64,000 nt of DNA from Pedobacter kyonggii (GCF_004310665.1 NZ_SIXF01000001.1:62001-126000), one strand, 5' to 3'. Positions 51,805 through 63,300 are shown, counted from the first letter of the stretch. The notes: generated from the letters alone by a model not told the origin. Translations and numbers: made by a program.

Positions 51805-53328
51805 TTAATTACCACCATTAACCCAATAATCGTTTAACCGCATAAATGGATTGTTATTTAAGGCATTCCCGCTTATTGGCCAGGTCCATGCGCCACGGCT
51901 AAATTTATCTGAAGTAAGTACATTGTACGACCATTGGCTGCTCAAAATTCTCTTGGTGCGCACCAAATCGAAATAATGGTGTCCTTCGCCTATTAATTCT
52001 CTAGATCTTTCGTAAAAAATAAAATCCTTTAGGGTAGAGCCTCCGCCACCAGCATATCTTGATGCTTGTGCCCTATCTCTTACCATATTTACCAGCTTAA
52101 TGGCTTCTGTATCTTCTCCTAAATCGGCAAGTGCTTCTGCAGCCAGTAAAATTTCGCCACCATACCTAAAAATCATAAATGTGTTATCTGGGTTGGCATC
52201 TTCTTCACCTGTAGAGAAAGAGTTCTGCGCAAATTTTAACATCATAAACTTTCCGTTGTCGGCAAAAATATCTTCGTTAAACCAGCTGGTAATTCTCTTA
52301 TCGCTACCATCCTGAAAGAGTTTCTGCATATACTCACCCCTGAAATAAGCAAAACTTACACGGTGGGTATATTCGGGTCTTTTGTATGGGTAATGCAAAA
52401 ACATATCGGCTACTGGCGCAGTATTGGTATTTTGATCGCTATAGTTTATACTGCGGTAAAATTCGAATAAGCTCTCATCTGACCTTCCTTTAATTACGGT
52501 AGCCCATTCTGTAATCGGCAATAACCTGTATGCACCGCTGGCAATCATTTCGCGCCCTAAATCGGCAGTTTCCTGGTAGTATTTCTTTGAATTGTTCGCA
52601 TCAAAACCTGCATTCCACATGTTCATTTCCATCATTAAGGCAATAATGCTTCCGCGGCTTGCCCTAACTCCTTTTAAAGACGGATCGGTATAAGTCCATG
52701 GAATCTGATTTTTATGGGTTTTAAGATCAGTAATACATTTGTTTAATACGGAAACAAAGTTTTCGCGTGGCAAAGCTGTTGAATGGAATGCATCGGTGTA
52801 ATACACGACATCGCCATATAACCTTACCATGATGAAATAACTTAACGAACGGATAAATGCAGCTTCGGCTTTATACTGGTTTTTCTGCACATCGGTAAGT
52901 CCGGGTACACCCTCGTCCAATTTTGCGATTAAAATGTTGGCACCTTGTATGGCACGGTAATAATCGGTCCAGTCGGTAATTCTGTTGAAATTGTAAAAAC
53001 CCCATGGACGACCGCCTGACAATAAACCTAACAGGTTATTTTTTCCTAAAATTTCGACAAACTCGCGGGCAGGGGCTAAATCAGACTGGCTTTCGTATAA
53101 TACTTCGCCAGAGCGGTACTCGCCCGTTGCGCCTATAAAATGTGTTTCGTTAAACTTACCGAAAACAATACGCGACAAATCGTAAATATTTGCTTCTACA
53201 TCTTCTTTAGATTGGAAGAAGTTATTTCCTGATAACTTATCTAAAGGTTGTATATCCAAAAACTTTTTACAAGCAGGCAATGAAAACGATGCTGCTAAAA
53301 TCAAAGAATAAATGATAAACTTTTTCAT
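51805..53328 (-). CDS. RagB/SusD-family lipoprotein, second pair
   Basis: A 507-aa surface lipoprotein (MKKFIIYSLILAASFSLPAC, lipobox SLPAC), the lid of the SusC encoded 11 bp upstream. RagB/SusD signatures are KFLDIQPLDKLSGNNFFQSK, the helix AEAAFIRSLSYFIMVRLYGD, and the C-terminal FIFYERSRELIGEGHHYFDL followed by VRTKRILSSQW. It has normal length and no missing segment. It lies between a SusC and a FAS1-domain lipoprotein. Nothing in the sequence reveals the ligand. Confidence 0.93.
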   Translation of the reverse strand: MKKFIIYSLILAASFSLPACKKFLDIQPLDKLSGNNFFQSKEDVEANIYDLSRIVFGKFNETHFIGATGEYRSGEVLYESQSDLAPAREFVEILGKNNLLGLLSGGRPWGFYNFNRITDWTDYYRAIQGANILIAKLDEGVPGLTDVQKNQYKAEAAFIRSLSYFIMVRLYGDVVYYTDAFHSTALPRENFVSVLNKCITDLKTHKNQIPWTYTDPSLKGVRASRGSIIALMMEMNMWNAGFDANNSKKYYQETADLGREMIASGAYRLLPITEWATVIKGRSDESLFEFYRSINYSDQNTNTAPVADMFLHYPYKRPEYTHRVSFAYFRGEYMQKLFQDGSDKRITSWFNEDIFADNGKFMMLKFAQNSFSTGEEDANPDNTFMIFRYGGEILLAAEALADLGEDTEAIKLVNMVRDRAQASRYAGGGGSTLKDFIFYERSRELIGEGHHYFDLVRTKRILSSQWSYNVLTSDKFSRGAWTWPISGNALNNNPFMRLNDYWVNGGN

Positions 53329-53339
53329 AATAATATCTA

Positions 53340-56300
53340 TTAATTGCCTGTATTAAGTTCTAACTGAACGCCTAGGTTATAAGTACGCGGAACAGGATAT
53401 CCTGTAGAAATATCGCGCCCCAATGTGGTTACGTTTTCAGGGTTTGGCCCGGTGTACTTAGAAAAAGTAATCAGGTTATCTGTAGAGGCATAAATTCTTA
53501 AACTGCTCATTCCAAAACGTGCGATAAACTTTTTATCGAACATGTAAGAAAGCGTTACGTTACTAACTTTTAAATAAGTTCCGCTTTCTTGCCAAAGTGT
53601 TTGATCGGCCCTTAACGGCTGAATCTGATCAAACCTTTTGTAATCGTACGGATAAGGGTATTTTGCAATATCACCAGGTTTTGTCCAGATATTAAGATCA
53701 TTTAATGGCACCACCGATTTTAGTGAATACGGATCGCGCATAATGGCTATCCTATCAGCCAGGGCATTATTTAAAATGGTTCTGTCGGCGGTGTAAGTAG
53801 CATAAACATTCAAGCCCCATTTTTTATACCTGATGTTGGTAGATAAACCACCCGTTATTAAAGGCTGTGAATTACCGGTAACCTCGTAGTCACGGCCATC
53901 TAAAATATAATCTCCGTTTACATCTTTCATAATCGGATCGCCACCTAAGAAAAACTGCCCGTTAGATTGATATCTTTTACCCGTTACAGGGTCAGTTGGC
54001 ACATCGGCATCAGTTTGATAAACGCCCTGGTTTATTCTTAAGTAGTTGGACAGTGTGTTTCTACCTACGCGGTAAACGTTGTGCTGCAGGTAACCAGAAC
54101 CATCAAATTTGATAAACTGACCATTATACTCTGCCGGAAGTTTTAACAGCACATCGCGGTTAAGTGCACCATTTACCGAAACCGAAACATCAAAATCTTT
54201 GCTCGCTACCGGTCTCACGGTAATCATGATCTCCGATCCATAATTGGCAATACCTAAATCGTTACTTGCCAACTTATTAAACCCGGTGGTGTTGGATAAA
54301 AACCTATCAAACAACAAGTTATCAACCTTTTTAAAATAGGTATCGAAGTTTACAGAGATTTTATCGTTAAATAACCCCAGATCAAAACCCAAATTATACT
54401 GGCTTGTTGTGGTTGGTTTTAAATTAGGATTTGGAATAATATTATAATCGATTCCGATGGTTGGGTTGTTATTGAAGTTATTGTTCAGGTTATAAATACC
54501 ATAAATACTCTGGAGATTACCCGTTGGCACAATATTCTGTCCCCAGGTTAACCTCAAGCTACCGTACGACAACCATTTCATATCAGCCAGCCAGTTCTCT
54601 TTGTTAAAGTTCCATCTTAAACCAATTGAAGGGTTTTTAGAATATGGATTTTCCAGTCCGCTGGATGAGGTACCATCCAAACGGTAAGAAAATTCGGCTA
54701 CATATTTTTTATCATAATCGTACGATACCGAACCTGCAAACGATGCAATGGTTGCGTTTTTATAGTTAGACAATACCCCTCCACCACGCGAGTAATAGGC
54801 ATCGTAACCTAATGGTCCCTGTAACTGATCGTTAGGTGTTCTTTCCTGGCGGGTAATGCCAGCCTGTGCACCCTGTTTGTAAATCTCGTTAAAGGTGTTT
54901 ACAAAAAGACTGTGTTTTTCGCCAAAAGTTTTAGCGTAAGTAATCCCATTTCTATTGTACAACTGGAAATTTCTTCCTACATAATCGTATACTTTAGCAA
55001 ACTGGCCGTTTGCTGCTGCTGGTGTAAAGGTAGATTCGGTATCAGAAGTATAATCGTAACTTAAAGTAGAAGATACAGCCAAACCAGGAATAAACTCGTA
55101 ACGTGCCTCTACGTTAGTTCTTAAGTTTCGGGAGTTATTATCATTCAATGTTTGTAATGCCGATAAAACCCCTCCCGATGCCTGATAGAAAGATGGTGGA
55201 GGCAACAAAGTAGATACCTGCCCATTTCCAGCAACACCTGATTGTAAAAGCCCTACGCCATTTCCTTTATTCTGCTTTCCTACGGAGCCATTAATAAAAC
55301 CAAAAAATCTAAATTTATCGTTTGGCTTAAACTCCATATTCATATTGAGGTTGTAACGGTTATAGCCCGTATTCTTGATTACCCCTTTTTCGGTATAATA
55401 ACCCAGGTTGGCTTTATAGTTAAATCTAGGATCGCCGCCATCTAAGGCCAGGTTATGACTCTGGTTGTAGGTATTCTGGAAAAATACATCCTGCCAATCT
55501 GTAGAGTTGTTCCAGTATGCATTTAAACTATCGGCAAGGAACGAAGTATTAGAAATTCTTCTGATGTCATCAACATTTGAAGCATTTAAAATAATCTGCT
55601 GGATTTTTAATGATCTCTCCGAGTTACCACCCAAAGTTTCGCGAAGTTTTGGCGGGGTTTTAACAAAGAAATTGGATACATATCTAATTCTTGGAACTTT
55701 AGAGTTACCTCTTTTGGTGGTAATGATAATTACCCCGTATGCCCCTCTCGAACCATACATAGAAGTTGCCTGGGCATCTTTTAAAATCTGGATGTCTTCG
55801 ATATCTTCCTGAGGGATCAATGAAAGCGGACTCACACCAGGCCCTTGACTCTGAAAACCAAACTCTGCAGCTTTATCTGCATCTAATGGAACACCATCAA
55901 TAATATATAATGGTGAGGTTGGCTGCAGAAATGATTCATTACCACTGCCCGAGATACTTAAACTTGATAACCCACGAACCTGTACCGAACCCCTAAAACC
56001 TGGTGCACCGGTGTTATTCTGAATATTTAATCCCGGCACTTTACCCTGTAAAAGTTGCTCTACGTTAGAAACCGGAATATCCTGAACCTCTTTGGCCTGA
56101 ATTAAAACCGAAGATCCGGTAGTGGTTTGTTTAGACCTTTTTTGGTAGGCCACAATAACAATCTGATCCAGTTCTTTACGGTCTTCAGAAATGGTTACAG
56201 TGATATTATTCTGATTGGTAATTTTTACACGCTGTGTATTGTAACCAATAAACTTGAATAGTAAGGTAGAACCTTCGGGCACGTTAACCGAAAATTTTCC

Positions 56301-56489
56301 GCTACCGTTGGTTTGGGTTAAACCTTTATTGGTGCTTTCTAAAATAATAGATACACCCGGAACGCCTTGTTTTGTTTCTTTATCAACAACGGTACCATTC
56401 ACAAGGTTAAATTTCTCTTGCGAAAAAGCACTGGTGCCAATCATTATACACACCACAAGTAATGTATAAAAAAGTATATTTCTTTTCAT
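53340..56489 (-). CDS. SusC/RagA TonB-linked outer-membrane importer, second pair
   Basis: A 1049-aa outer-membrane channel with signal peptide (MKRNILFYTLLVVCIMIGTS), a carboxypeptidase-regulatory-like domain (VNGTVVDKETKQGVPGVSII), a plug containing QVRGLSSLSISGSGNE, SPLYIIDGVPLDADKAAEFG and ILKDAQATSMYGSRGAYGVI, and a barrel ending PRTYNLGVQLELNTGN. There is no STN domain, so FecR/ECF control is not expected. It follows the DUF5007-like gene by 21 bp in the same operon. Compared with the first SusC of this locus (60307-63321), it keeps the N-terminal sandwich which that one lacks. Confidence 0.94.
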   Translation of the reverse strand: MKRNILFYTLLVVCIMIGTSAFSQEKFNLVNGTVVDKETKQGVPGVSIILESTNKGLTQTNGSGKFSVNVPEGSTLLFKFIGYNTQRVKITNQNNITVTISEDRKELDQIVIVAYQKRSKQTTTGSSVLIQAKEVQDIPVSNVEQLLQGKVPGLNIQNNTGAPGFRGSVQVRGLSSLSISGSGNESFLQPTSPLYIIDGVPLDADKAAEFGFQSQGPGVSPLSLIPQEDIEDIQILKDAQATSMYGSRGAYGVIIITTKRGNSKVPRIRYVSNFFVKTPPKLRETLGGNSERSLKIQQIILNASNVDDIRRISNTSFLADSLNAYWNNSTDWQDVFFQNTYNQSHNLALDGGDPRFNYKANLGYYTEKGVIKNTGYNRYNLNMNMEFKPNDKFRFFGFINGSVGKQNKGNGVGLLQSGVAGNGQVSTLLPPPSFYQASGGVLSALQTLNDNNSRNLRTNVEARYEFIPGLAVSSTLSYDYTSDTESTFTPAAANGQFAKVYDYVGRNFQLYNRNGITYAKTFGEKHSLFVNTFNEIYKQGAQAGITRQERTPNDQLQGPLGYDAYYSRGGGVLSNYKNATIASFAGSVSYDYDKKYVAEFSYRLDGTSSSGLENPYSKNPSIGLRWNFNKENWLADMKWLSYGSLRLTWGQNIVPTGNLQSIYGIYNLNNNFNNNPTIGIDYNIIPNPNLKPTTTSQYNLGFDLGLFNDKISVNFDTYFKKVDNLLFDRFLSNTTGFNKLASNDLGIANYGSEIMITVRPVASKDFDVSVSVNGALNRDVLLKLPAEYNGQFIKFDGSGYLQHNVYRVGRNTLSNYLRINQGVYQTDADVPTDPVTGKRYQSNGQFFLGGDPIMKDVNGDYILDGRDYEVTGNSQPLITGGLSTNIRYKKWGLNVYATYTADRTILNNALADRIAIMRDPYSLKSVVPLNDLNIWTKPGDIAKYPYPYDYKRFDQIQPLRADQTLWQESGTYLKVSNVTLSYMFDKKFIARFGMSSLRIYASTDNLITFSKYTGPNPENVTTLGRDISTGYPVPRTYNLGVQLELNTGN

Positions 56490-56510
56490 AATATTAGCTT
56501 TAAATATTGC

Positions 56511-57599
56511 CTATTCGCTGATAAACTTTGGATCATCTGTTTTGAAGTGAAATACAATTTCCCAATCTCCAGCCTGGTAAATGGCAAAATCGACCCCGAA
56601 GTTGGCAATGATACGCCCACCACCGAAAGCGCCTCTTGAGTAACTCAACTGCGCTTTCGCCCTCGAACCTCCTGGTGCATAAAAGGTTGGAATTTCTACC
56701 AATGGAATCGGATAGGCTACATCGTACTGAACATACTTATCCGTTTTCTGCATGTTAAAACCATGGATCATTTTATCCCAAACAGTTTCGTTAAAGGAAG
56801 ATGGATTAATTTCAACCGAATCTTTATTTAAGGCTTTAATGCGAAGCGAGTGACCATTGCCCCCTGTAAACTGGCGGATATATACCACTACATCTTTCTG
56901 ATCGTTGTTACTGACCAGATTTTTGTTGCTTGTAGCACCAATTACATTGTTTAGGTATGGGCGGATATAATCTCTCAGCTTTTTATCTAAAGGAAATTTA
57001 GGATCGGGAGCAGGCAAACCGGTGTAAGCATTAAAATCATTAGAAGGTTCGTAAGGTCTTTCTCTAAAAGGTCTGATCTGTAAATCCCTGATCAAACGTT
57101 CTCCACCAGTATTTTTAATCTTCACATCAAAAAAGCGGGTATCCTGAGAAAAGTTTGTACTATCAATTGGTCTTGGTTTGATTAATTGATTGGTAGATGA
57201 GCTCCAAAGTATAAACTCCCCTGAAGAACGTACCTCAAACAAAGCGTGCTCTTCTATCTTTCTTTTAGCCTCTATTTCTGCCAGGCTTTTTTCTAAGCCT
57301 GTATATGGAGCAGTGAACACATAAGTAGGCACTTTCTGAAAAATATCGGTAACCGGTTTACCATCACCAAAACGTGCATTCACAATTTCGAAGGTGATAG
57401 GTTGCGTAGAATTATCGCCATTAAAACCTCCCATTAGATTGGTTCTGCCAATAATCGGTTCAAATACCTTATTGCTAAAGTTTACATTATTACTCAGGTA
57501 ATCTTTTTCTTCTGGCAGGTCGTACAGTTTTTTGCATCCGCCAAAAGCAATCAATGCAAACAAAACCACAACCACTTCTATTTTTACGATTGACTTCAT
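56511..57599 (-). CDS. DUF5007-like surface lipoprotein
   Basis: A 362-aa lipoprotein from Met at 57599 (MKSIVKIEVVVVLFALIAFG, lipobox AFGGC). The frame extends 12 codons upstream to a start only 1 bp from the preceding stop, which would give 374 aa. The body is beta-rich with no enzyme motif: LPEEKDYLSNNVNFSNKVFE, IIGRTNLMGGFNGDNSTQPI, HALFEVRSSGEFILWSSST and the C-terminal FAIYQAGDWEIVFHFKTDDP. The pattern and the position between a FAS1/discoidin lipoprotein and a SusC match the DUF5007 family of Bacteroidota glycan loci. Function unknown; likely surface-exposed binding protein. Confidence 0.72.
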   Translation of the reverse strand: MKSIVKIEVVVVLFALIAFGGCKKLYDLPEEKDYLSNNVNFSNKVFEPIIGRTNLMGGFNGDNSTQPITFEIVNARFGDGKPVTDIFQKVPTYVFTAPYTGLEKSLAEIEAKRKIEEHALFEVRSSGEFILWSSSTNQLIKPRPIDSTNFSQDTRFFDVKIKNTGGERLIRDLQIRPFRERPYEPSNDFNAYTGLPAPDPKFPLDKKLRDYIRPYLNNVIGATSNKNLVSNNDQKDVVVYIRQFTGGNGHSLRIKALNKDSVEINPSSFNETVWDKMIHGFNMQKTDKYVQYDVAYPIPLVEIPTFYAPGGSRAKAQLSYSRGAFGGGRIIANFGVDFAIYQAGDWEIVFHFKTDDPKFISE

Positions 57600-57636
57600 A
57601 AGTTTCGTTATTTTATTTTTTCTATGTCCCATCACC

Positions 57637-58746
57637 CTATTTCGATTTGTTTATAGTCCATTCTGCAAGCTGGAAAGTACCACCGCTCCTTAATTCAGTA
57701 ATATTTATACGGTAGTAGAGGTAAGCAACAGTATTGGTACATCTAAAAACTTTTTGCTGATACCTTTCCTCGAAAAAGAAATTGGTTACCCGGTGTAACT
57801 CTGTCCAGTTAACACCATCCTGCGAGCCTTCGTAAGTCCAGGCTTTCGGATCTCTTCCATTCTCATCATTTGCTGAGATTAAAGTATAAACAGACGATAC
57901 TTCTGGCGTTTTAAGTTTAAACTGCATGGTTAAAAATCCTTGCAGATCGCATAAAAACTTGGTGTGGTCGTCTCCATCGATCACTTTTTTAGAGTTTTCA
58001 CCACTGGTTGGTCCACCGCCGTTTTCGCGGTTGGCAGAGAAAGTACCACCCACAGTAACCATTAAGTTTGGCGGAGGTGGAATAAAAGTTAAGCGGGTAA
58101 CAAAGCCATCGAAACCGAAAATATGATCGGGACTGATTACGTGTACAATGCCATTTTTGGTTTTGATGTTATTCGAAGCAGTCGTACTTGTAGACCAGTT
58201 TCTGATGAATTTGCTCTTTTTGGTATTGCTAAACTGAATCACTTCCGGACCGGCCCCCACCTCGCCCGAGGCAGAGCCCCTCACCGATTTGGCATGCATG
58301 GGATAGGATACCTTAGCACTGGTTAAATTCAGTCCATCCTGCAGTTTCAAAGAATCAGAAGGTTTTACGCCCCTGATAATGTAGTAAGACACCATGGTAT
58401 CTAACTGAATTCCGTCAATGTTCGATAAAAACAACGGGTCTTTATCTGATTGTTTTCTTAAAGTATTTAAGTTCCTTAAGGCTAGCTGAAAACTAGGATT
58501 GGTTACCGCAAAAAGCGTTACATTACTATCGGTAAGGGTTTTCTTTAAGCCCATCCGATCAACCGCCACAATTAACGAGTCGTATACCCCCGGCTTACTT
58601 TTTAAATATTCGTAAATGTTTCCATTATAGGGTACTGCGCTATCTTCTACATCGTAATAGCCCCCATTTTTTTTACAAGCCGAATAAACGATGGTGAATA
58701 ACAAGAGTATTGTTAGCACACCAATATATTTTATAAAATTTTTCAT
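57637..58746 (-). CDS. Fasciclin plus discoidin (F5/8 type C) lipoprotein
   Basis: A 369-aa lipoprotein (MKNFIKYIGVLTILLLFTIV, then YSACKKNG with lipobox Cys). Residues about 40-215 form a FAS1 domain (YNGNIYEYLKSKPGVYDSLI, KKTLTDSNVTLFAVTNPSFQ, and NGIVHVISPDHIFGF at its end). Residues about 230-367 form a discoidin sandwich (ENSKKVIDGDDHTKFLCDLQ, TYEGSQDGVNWTELHRVTNF, ending TFQLAEWTINKSK). A short proline run (IPPPPNL) links the two. The discoidin half matches that of the lipoprotein at 45311-46156, and the FAS1 half matches the one at 51031-51780. Probably binds glycans at the surface for the first SusC/SusD pair. Confidence 0.85.
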   Translation of the reverse strand: MKNFIKYIGVLTILLLFTIVYSACKKNGGYYDVEDSAVPYNGNIYEYLKSKPGVYDSLIVAVDRMGLKKTLTDSNVTLFAVTNPSFQLALRNLNTLRKQSDKDPLFLSNIDGIQLDTMVSYYIIRGVKPSDSLKLQDGLNLTSAKVSYPMHAKSVRGSASGEVGAGPEVIQFSNTKKSKFIRNWSTSTTASNNIKTKNGIVHVISPDHIFGFDGFVTRLTFIPPPPNLMVTVGGTFSANRENGGGPTSGENSKKVIDGDDHTKFLCDLQGFLTMQFKLKTPEVSSVYTLISANDENGRDPKAWTYEGSQDGVNWTELHRVTNFFFEERYQQKVFRCTNTVAYLYYRINITELRSGGTFQLAEWTINKSK

Positions 58747-58757
58747 ATCAATATTAT

Positions 58758-60272
58758 TTAGCGCCAGTAAGGATTCTGAGTTAGTAAACTGTTTTGAGCG
58801 ATCAGCCTGCGCGATATCGGCCAGTAGATCCCTCCCGAATTGATCAAGGTCATAAACCTGGCATCGTTCTGCTTAATTTTATTGTATCTGATTAAGTCGT
58901 ACCACCTATGCCCTTCTCCCAATAGTTCGCGGTGTCTCTCTTCGAATATGATTTTAATGATATCATCTTTGCTGAAATCGAATTTAATTTCAGTATCTGG
59001 AGGTAAACGCCTGCTCATTACCTGCTTTAACTCATCAGTCGCTCCTTGTTGATCTCCTAAAACAGATAGTGCTTCGGCCCTTAACAGTACAATATCTTCT
59101 AACCGGGTAAAGATCAATGCACTGGTAAAATACCTGAAGTTTGGATCGGTACCACCACCTTGAATAACCTTGATTTTACTGAAAATTGGATATTTACCAT
59201 TTAAATTGGTGAAATACCTGTCGAATTTCGATTGGCCCAACGTATCGATAGAGAATCTTTCATCTTTCGGTAAATTGAAATATTTTAAGATCGAATCTTT
59301 TGGGAGATAGATATCAGGAACCGACTTGGTAATGATGGGCTCTGCAAGGGTTAATTCTTCGATATGGCCAGTTGATGAACCATCGATATGACCATAATCT
59401 GAATTAAAGCCAAACATTTGTCGGTTATTTTTATTGTAGAAAAAGCCGTTTGAATTGCTTAAGTCGGTAGTTGAAGTATAACCACCTCCGCTTCTGCCAT
59501 AATTATCTTCAACAAATTTGGTGTATTTGGCAACACTGGCATAATCTGCATTCCAGGCAGCAACATGCGACAGTACTGCGTAAGCTGTAACCTTAGTTGC
59601 TAAAGCACCGCCCCATCTTCCTCCGTTTTCGTTATAATAATCGCCTGGCTGCTGAATATCGTTTCCACTATAAATAAATGGCAGATCGGCAGCAGCTCTT
59701 AACATTTCCGATTCTACCCAGGCTAAAACCTTAGCTTGTTTTTCTCTGGCTTTATTTTCGAAAACGCCTTCGTTTGAAGATATGATAAAAGGAACATCAC
59801 CCCAGATACGCACCATGTAGAAATAAGCAAAAGCCCGTAAAAACCTGGCTTGGGCAATATCTACTGTCATGTTATTATCCGAGTAGCGTTTATCAGTTGC
59901 TCTAACGTGTGCAATATTTTCTAGAAAAACGTTAGCACCATTAACAATTGCATAAAACCTGGTCCAATCAGAAAGCGACTCTACTACAGGGTAAGATGCA
60001 TTTAAATTATTGCTGATAACCGCTTTTAAATCCTGTCTTTTCGGACTTGTAAACTCGCCTGGTCTTACATCTCCATAAATCCAGTGGCTGTTATTGTCGG
60101 AAAGTGCAGCTCTGGTTAAGGCATAAACCCCCAGAATTCCGGCACGGGCATCCTCTACCTTATTCCACATATTTTTTTCGCCCACCACCCTACTCGAGTC
60201 CGTTTCCAATGCTTTGTTGCAGCTGGTTAAAGCCGCCACAGCAAGCAGAAATGCGTATAATATATTTTTCAT
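58758..60272 (-). CDS. RagB/SusD-family lipoprotein, first pair of the 18-kb locus
   Basis: A 504-aa surface lipoprotein from Met at 60272 (MKNILYAFLLAVAALTSC, lipobox ALTSC); eleven upstream in-frame codons precede the signal and are left out. RagB/SusD signatures are QARFLRAFAYFYMVRIWGDV, the central NGANVFLENIAHVRATD, and the C-terminal IIFEERHRELLGEGHRWYDL followed by IRYNKIKQND. It follows its SusC partner (stop at 60307) by 34 bp. Ligand unknown. Confidence 0.93.
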   Translation of the reverse strand: MKNILYAFLLAVAALTSCNKALETDSSRVVGEKNMWNKVEDARAGILGVYALTRAALSDNNSHWIYGDVRPGEFTSPKRQDLKAVISNNLNASYPVVESLSDWTRFYAIVNGANVFLENIAHVRATDKRYSDNNMTVDIAQARFLRAFAYFYMVRIWGDVPFIISSNEGVFENKAREKQAKVLAWVESEMLRAAADLPFIYSGNDIQQPGDYYNENGGRWGGALATKVTAYAVLSHVAAWNADYASVAKYTKFVEDNYGRSGGGYTSTTDLSNSNGFFYNKNNRQMFGFNSDYGHIDGSSTGHIEELTLAEPIITKSVPDIYLPKDSILKYFNLPKDERFSIDTLGQSKFDRYFTNLNGKYPIFSKIKVIQGGGTDPNFRYFTSALIFTRLEDIVLLRAEALSVLGDQQGATDELKQVMSRRLPPDTEIKFDFSKDDIIKIIFEERHRELLGEGHRWYDLIRYNKIKQNDARFMTLINSGGIYWPISRRLIAQNSLLTQNPYWR

Positions 60273-60306
60273 CGTTATTGATGTATTTTTAGTAGCTATT
60301 TCCATA

Positions 60307-63300
60307 TTATAATTCCATTTTAACTCCTAAAGTGTATGTTCTTGGTATCGGTTGACCATAGCCGGTATCTACACCATCATAGCTTACCAGTTCTGGATCT
60401 TGCCCGGTGTACGGCGTGATGACAAATACATTACTTACTGCGCCGTAAACGAAGAATTTATTGATCTTTATATTTCTCTTTTTCAACAGGTTGCCAAGTT
60501 CATAGCCTACAGATACCGATCTCAATTTCAAGAACGAGGCGTTTTCCAGGAAAAGATCTTGATCTACACGGTAAGGAATAACAGTGCTCCATGGATTGTA
60601 TAGCGGATATTTGCTATAATCGCCTCGTTTCTCCCAAAAAGTAATTTCTTTCACCGAGTTTACATCGGTATTACCTTCGCGGTTAACAAAATCGAAGCGG
60701 TTGGCCATTTCCTGGTTAATTAGCTTCCTGCCCAAATTGAAATATAAATTGGTACTTAAACTCCAGTTGCCATAGGTAAAAGCATTATCAAAACCACCAG
60801 AAAGTGTTGGCAATGAGTGCCCTTTTAGTACTTTGTCTTTTTCGTCGATTACATGATCACCATTTTGGTCTTTCCATCTCGGATCGCCTGCTTTTAATGC
60901 CTGTCCGTTATACTTTAACGGCTGACCATTTACTACCGGAACTTGTGCAGTAGAAGTATAGATGCCCTCATTTTCCAACAACCAATATTGATCTACCGGT
61001 TCGCCCACTCTTAACAGCCTGTTTCCGATTATAATTTCATTTAAGCCTCGTGGCAATGCTTTTAAGGTATTCTTATTGTGGTTAAAATTCAGTGAAGAAT
61101 TCCACGAGAATTTATTTTTAGCCATTACCAATGCGTGGATGGATAAATCGACGCCTGTATTGCTCACATCCATTCCACTTTCTATTGATTGTTTGTAACC
61201 ATATTCTGCATACGATGGAATGCCGATCAACTGGTTTTTATCAGCTTTGGTGTAAAAATCGACTGAAACATGCAGGCGGTTTTTTAACATGGCTACATCA
61301 GCTCCGATATTTAGCTGATCTGAATAGGCCCACGGCACACCATACCCCACCCAGCCAAACGAATAGGGCCTGGTTAGCACACCGAAGGCATTGTATCCTG
61401 GCACAGTTAAATTGCCAGTGTAACCAACTGATGCAGTGTACTGTGGCCCCTGGGCATAATTATCGTAGGTAAATGTTCTGCCTAAACGGCCAACACTTGC
61501 CCTTAAAACTAAATCATCAACCAATCTGGTATCTTTTAGTATTTCGTTTTTAACATTCCATGCGCCCGAAATTACCGGAGAATAAAACCAGCGTTTGCTT
61601 GGCTGTGCGTTAGACGATCCATCTAAACGTAATGTTCCGGATAAGAAGTACTTATCATTATACGAGTAGTTTACCTTACCATAAAATGATAACAGGTTAT
61701 CTTCCGTTTTATCTAAAAAGCGATAGGTTAGTTCTCTGGGAAATGCTTTTGGCACCAGGTAATTCGGGTTATTATCTCCGTTTGGCAATTTTGGATCAGA
61801 ATCCAATAAGTTAATTTTGATATAATCATTGGCACCTTTATACGCATAAGCATAGTTATACTTATAAATATCCCACATCATCGATTGGCCTAACTCTACA
61901 TGAAAATCGTGTGCGGTATTAAGCTTGAAATCGTAAGCGGCCTTATTATCGATCATTAACCGTTGGTTAAAACCATAATAGTTTGAGGCATAGCTATTGC
62001 CCTGCAACAAGGTTCTGGCATAAAATATATCCCGGTAACCTTCATTATAATCTACATTAAAAGCCGATGATAATTTAACCTTGCCCAGTGTAGCCACCAA
62101 TTTGGCATAACCCTGGATCAGGTTGGTTTTATTATCATCAAAACCTTTCTTGTATTCATTTAAATAAGTACCATAATAATCTTTATTAGGCGCGGGTGGG
62201 GCGCTAAGATCAGGAAAGTAATTAATCTGTGCAAACCGATCCCTAAGTGCCCTGTTGCGGTCGCGGTTTAATCTGTTGCCGTTAATCATTGCGGAGAAAA
62301 GCAACCATTTAACCGGGCGCATGTTGATGTTGAACATGGCACTGTAACGGTCTAAGCCTGTACCATCGGCAACACTCTGGCTTTTGGCATTACCTAACGA
62401 AAATCTAAAATTCGCTCGGTCCGATCCGCCGGTTAAGCCAAAATTTATACCGTATATCAATGCGTTTTTATAGTACAAATCCGTCCAGTTCGATTTACCA
62501 CTATATACATTATTAAGCGAGTCGCTTAAATAAACAGGATATTCTTCATCATCAGAGTACCTGCCATTGGTTGTATAAATACCATAGAACCTTTGCCTGA
62601 ATTCATTTTCATATTTACCATTAATGGTATTAACCGTTGGTTTTTGCACCATACCTATATATGAATTAAAGCTAATGCTCCTCGAATTGCCCGAAGCCGC
62701 TTTTGAGGTTAATACGATAACACCGTTTACTCCCCTGGGGCCATAAATAGATGATCCTGCCAAATCGCTTAATACCTCTACAGATGCAATGTTATTGAGA
62801 TCAATTCCGGCAAGGAGATTAGTAGCTGGGCCAATTCTGTTAAAATCGTACTGCTGGATATCGAAAGCAAAAGGATGCTCTCCGATTAACGGGATTCCAT
62901 CCAATACCACCAATGGCTGTACGGCATATACATCCTTCTTTGAAAGCAGCGGCGTAGCAGCGCCCCTGATGATCATATTCTGAATAGAGCCAGGTTCGCC
63001 GGATGGCTCCTGTACGTATAGGCCCGCATAACTTCCTTTCAAACTCTGCTGTAAGGAAATGGCAGGAAACAGTGAAAGATCTTGAACATCTTTCTGTACA
63101 CCTCCCGATAATTTATGATAAATTGTTTTAAGTTTAATTTGTTCCAAGCTGTCTTTCCTCAAAGAGTCTTTTGGCGATACATACTTAATTTTAGTTGTAT
63201 CCTGCAGAACAAAAAGATTGGTTGTTAGGCCTTTATGAACTTTTTTGCCCGCCGAAAAAACAGGTAAAACGTTTAATGTAAACGCGGCAAAAAAAACAAG

